From assembly GCF_001039355.2 (NCBI RefSeq), contig NW_019775303.1:215664-279663 (forward strand): a stretch of DNA of 64,000 nt. Reading direction: 5' to 3'. The notes beneath the pieces were generated by a model. It was given only the letters and a program-made list of their open reading frames with translations. It made no database searches and was not told the DNA's origin. Within the stretch, counting starts at the first letter, position 1. Every line of letters starts with the position of its first letter. A program made the translations under genes and the position numbers. The stretch comes from Lingula anatina. Taxonomy: Eukaryota > Brachiopoda > Lingulata > Lingulida > Lingulidae. Of the stretch, positions 61,457-64,000 are shown piece after piece.

Positions 61457-63316
61457 CCAAATATATTGTAATAAATGAGAAAATTGGTCCGAATTGACGT
61501 CGCAAGCTGAAAGCTGTAGCTTTAACACTTAGTTAAAGTAGTTGTTTTTATGTCAGAAACTACCTTAGTCAGGGTCCAGAGTTAAAGCGATATCAAAGGT
61601 AGTTTGAAAGCAATCCATAGAATTTTTGTTATTCTTATCAAAGATATTTCATATGTACATTGGAGTATAAAATTAAGTAAGAGAATTGCAGTAAGAAAAT
61701 GCAGTAAGAGAATTCTTAACACAGATTCTTTTAAGGTAGAATACGCCCTTCACGTCCCTTTGCCGGGCCACAATACTTAATGTAATACTTAGCTCAGTTT
61801 TTAGTAAGCTCAGTTGTACTATATTTCAGTTTATTTATGTCTTCAAGTATATGTGTTGAAATAAGTACCTAAAGATACATGGTACAAATAATTTCTGTCT
61901 TTAAATGACTAACAGGAATGTTTCGTGCATTTTTCCTTTTCCATTTTGGTGTATTGAAACCGCAATAATCACATAAATATGAGAGGTTTGTTTTTAATAA
62001 ATAAAGCAAATTGCTCAAAGCATGAACCTTCTTACCACACAAATATTCAGTTTTAGAATATTACAAGCAGTAAAAAGAAAATGAGTAAAGTTGACAAGAT
62101 TTATGATGACTTAAATTTTGTTATCGACAATAAGAGGAAACGTCACTGTCTCTTTTATTTCTCACGTATTTTCTTGTCTGTCATCTCTCACGTCCTTATC
62201 TATTAGTCTTTCATCAAAATTTTATTCAAATGTCAAAAATAGAATTGACTCATAGAGATACTTTCCATTTACTTGCTAAATGAATTACTTTTCCAATTTC
62301 GAGCCTCAGGAGATTTCTGCGAATATGGCAAAGTATACCAAAACATCATCGTTGTAAATAATGCATTGTTGATTTTTTATTTCCCGAAAAGATGCGTCTG
62401 GTTTATATATATATCGAAAAGGAAAGTTGGGGTAAAATGGTTTTAACGTTGTATGAAATAAATATTGGATGGTGCCCAAACTGCCTCATCGCCCGGTGAG
62501 GTCGAAATTGGTTTCTTTCTGACAAGACAGAGTCCATTTTGGAAATCATATAGGCAAGGCGAAGCCCTTGCACTGTGTGGCGTCACACGATACTTGAAAA
62601 AGTGCAAAAACTCGCGAGAAGGGGGGTAAACTTTTCAACCACTTTTTAATAATAAGGGCGAAACTCTATGTCTTTTTTTAAAGCAATGCTGTTATGCAAT
62701 AGGCTGTATTGTTGGATCAATTATGTCAGATTTTATTCGTTACCCCATCGCACTTGCTGGCCAGTCATAATTTCTGACACGCTCTCCTCCAAATCGCCCG
62801 AAATCTCGCTTGATCACCAGACTTTGGCCAATCTTGGGTGATTTCGATTGGACATAGACCGGGAACATAGTTACTTTATGAACAAGTAAAAGGGGGATCT
62901 CCAAATTTTCCATATTTTTAAAGATGCTAGCCGTTGCAAGCAAATGCACGAGGAGTTATTAAAAATGTAAACGATTGGTATAGTTGGTCTCTTTTACAGT
63001 AGCTGATGTTATATTGTTCTTATATGTAGGACAACATGTAAATGCAAAATGCAATAGGCCTACTTCGAGTTTATCATTTTTCTACGTTTTTTTTTTTCGA
63101 AAAATATCTTGTTATTACACAAGAGAAATGGTAGTGTTATGGTTGCACGAATTCCCCTTCTCATAAGTGCACTCAGTACACATTCCACAGACTATGGTCA
63201 TACTATTTACTTCTCTTCTTTGCAAGTTCATATGCTTTTATACTAGTAATTGGATCATTTCCTTGTCGTGTAACCATTTGTCCATTAATTGCTTCTCTAT
63301 AATGCTTTTCTATAAT
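61457..63316. repeat. First copy of a duplicated terminal segment
   Basis: Sequence from 61457 recurs from 63318 at an offset of 1861 and appears identical to the window end (64000 corresponds to 62139). The junction is a single N at 63317. No gene seen in it. Confidence 0.85.
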
Positions 63317-63317
63317 N

Positions 63318-64000
63318 CCAAATATATTGTAATAAATGAGAAAATTGGTCCGAATTGACGTCGCAAGCTGAAAGCTGTAGCTTTAACACTTAGTTAAAGT
63401 AGTTGTTTTTATGTCAGAAACTACCTTAGTCAGGGTCCAGAGTTAAAGCGATATCAAAGGTAGTTTGAAAGCAATCCATAGAATTTTTGTTATTCTTATC
63501 AAAGATATTTCATATGTACATTGGAGTATAAAATTAAGTAAGAGAATTGCAGTAAGAAAATGCAGTAAGAGAATTCTTAACACAGATTCTTTTAAGGTAG
63601 AATACGCCCTTCACGTCCCTTTGCCGGGCCACAATACTTAATGTAATACTTAGCTCAGTTTTTAGTAAGCTCAGTTGTACTATATTTCAGTTTATTTATG
63701 TCTTCAAGTATATGTGTTGAAATAAGTACCTAAAGATACATGGTACAAATAATTTCTGTCTTTAAATGACTAACAGGAATGTTTCGTGCATTTTTCCTTT
63801 TCCATTTTGGTGTATTGAAACCGCAATAATCACATAAATATGAGAGGTTTGTTTTTAATAAATAAAGCAAATTGCTCAAAGCATGAACCTTCTTACCACA
63901 CAAATATTCAGTTTTAGAATATTACAAGCAGTAAAAAGAAAATGAGTAAAGTTGACAAGATTTATGATGACTTAAATTTTGTTATCGACAATAAGAGGAA
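63318..64000. repeat. Second copy of the duplicated terminal segment (continues beyond window)
   Basis: Starts right after the N at 63317 in the middle of the first copy's sequence. It shows the same pattern as the two duplications inside NCKAP1 and is most likely an assembly artefact. Confidence 0.85.

Noticed and set aside
62740-62949. 69-aa minus-strand frame
   Set aside because: No homology that I recognise and no splice context; it lies in the duplicated, apparently repeat-bearing end of the window.
1-64000. tRNA, rRNA genes or CRISPR arrays
   Set aside because: I saw no tRNA B-box-like GGTTCRA with a matching cloverleaf, no rRNA sequence and no spaced direct repeats.

Overview
The window is nuclear DNA of an AT-rich animal genome. 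It has short exons with GT-AG introns, microsatellites and MITE-like elements. Reading by eye gives six protein-coding genes. Four are conserved animal genes and two encode neuropeptide precursors of the calcitonin/DH31 family. Having both a cystine-loop calcitonin-type precursor and a linear DH31-type precursor points to a protostome. I infer a marine spiralian, perhaps a mollusc, but nothing here fixes the species.

Layout: (1) 104-3391, minus: the first three coding exons of a KIF17/OSM-3 kinesin, cut off by the window start. (2) 6633-15196, plus: complete PSMD2/Rpn1, 21 exons, 908 aa, head-to-head with KIF17; its last intron looks U12-type. (3) 16348-37342, minus: complete NCKAP1 (Nap1/Kette, WAVE complex), 34 exons including a 24-nt microexon. 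The locus carries two false in-frame exon duplications next to N gaps. (4) 38341-41882, plus: a BTB-BACK-PHR protein, divergent from NCKAP1. (5) 43120-47302, minus: a secreted multi-peptide precursor with three calcitonin-type peptides, a separate two-cysteine peptide and several peptides ending in Phe-Tyr. (6) 53487-57209, minus: a DH31-type precursor, same strand, about 6 kb from gene 5.

The most interesting part is 43-57.4 kb. Two calcitonin-superfamily genes lie side by side, and three of their four predicted peptides end in Ser-Pro-Gly-(basic), two of them before the same Arg4 site. In gene 5, a 90-nt linker exon followed by a peptide exon occurs twice, and every internal exon is phase 2-2, so any one can be skipped without a frameshift. 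From 57.4 kb to the end I see only repeats and unassigned DNA. Several non-autonomous transposons have readable target-site duplications (TTA, 8-bp CCCCACTT). Three stretches are near-identical copies meeting at N characters and look like haplotype or assembly artefacts.
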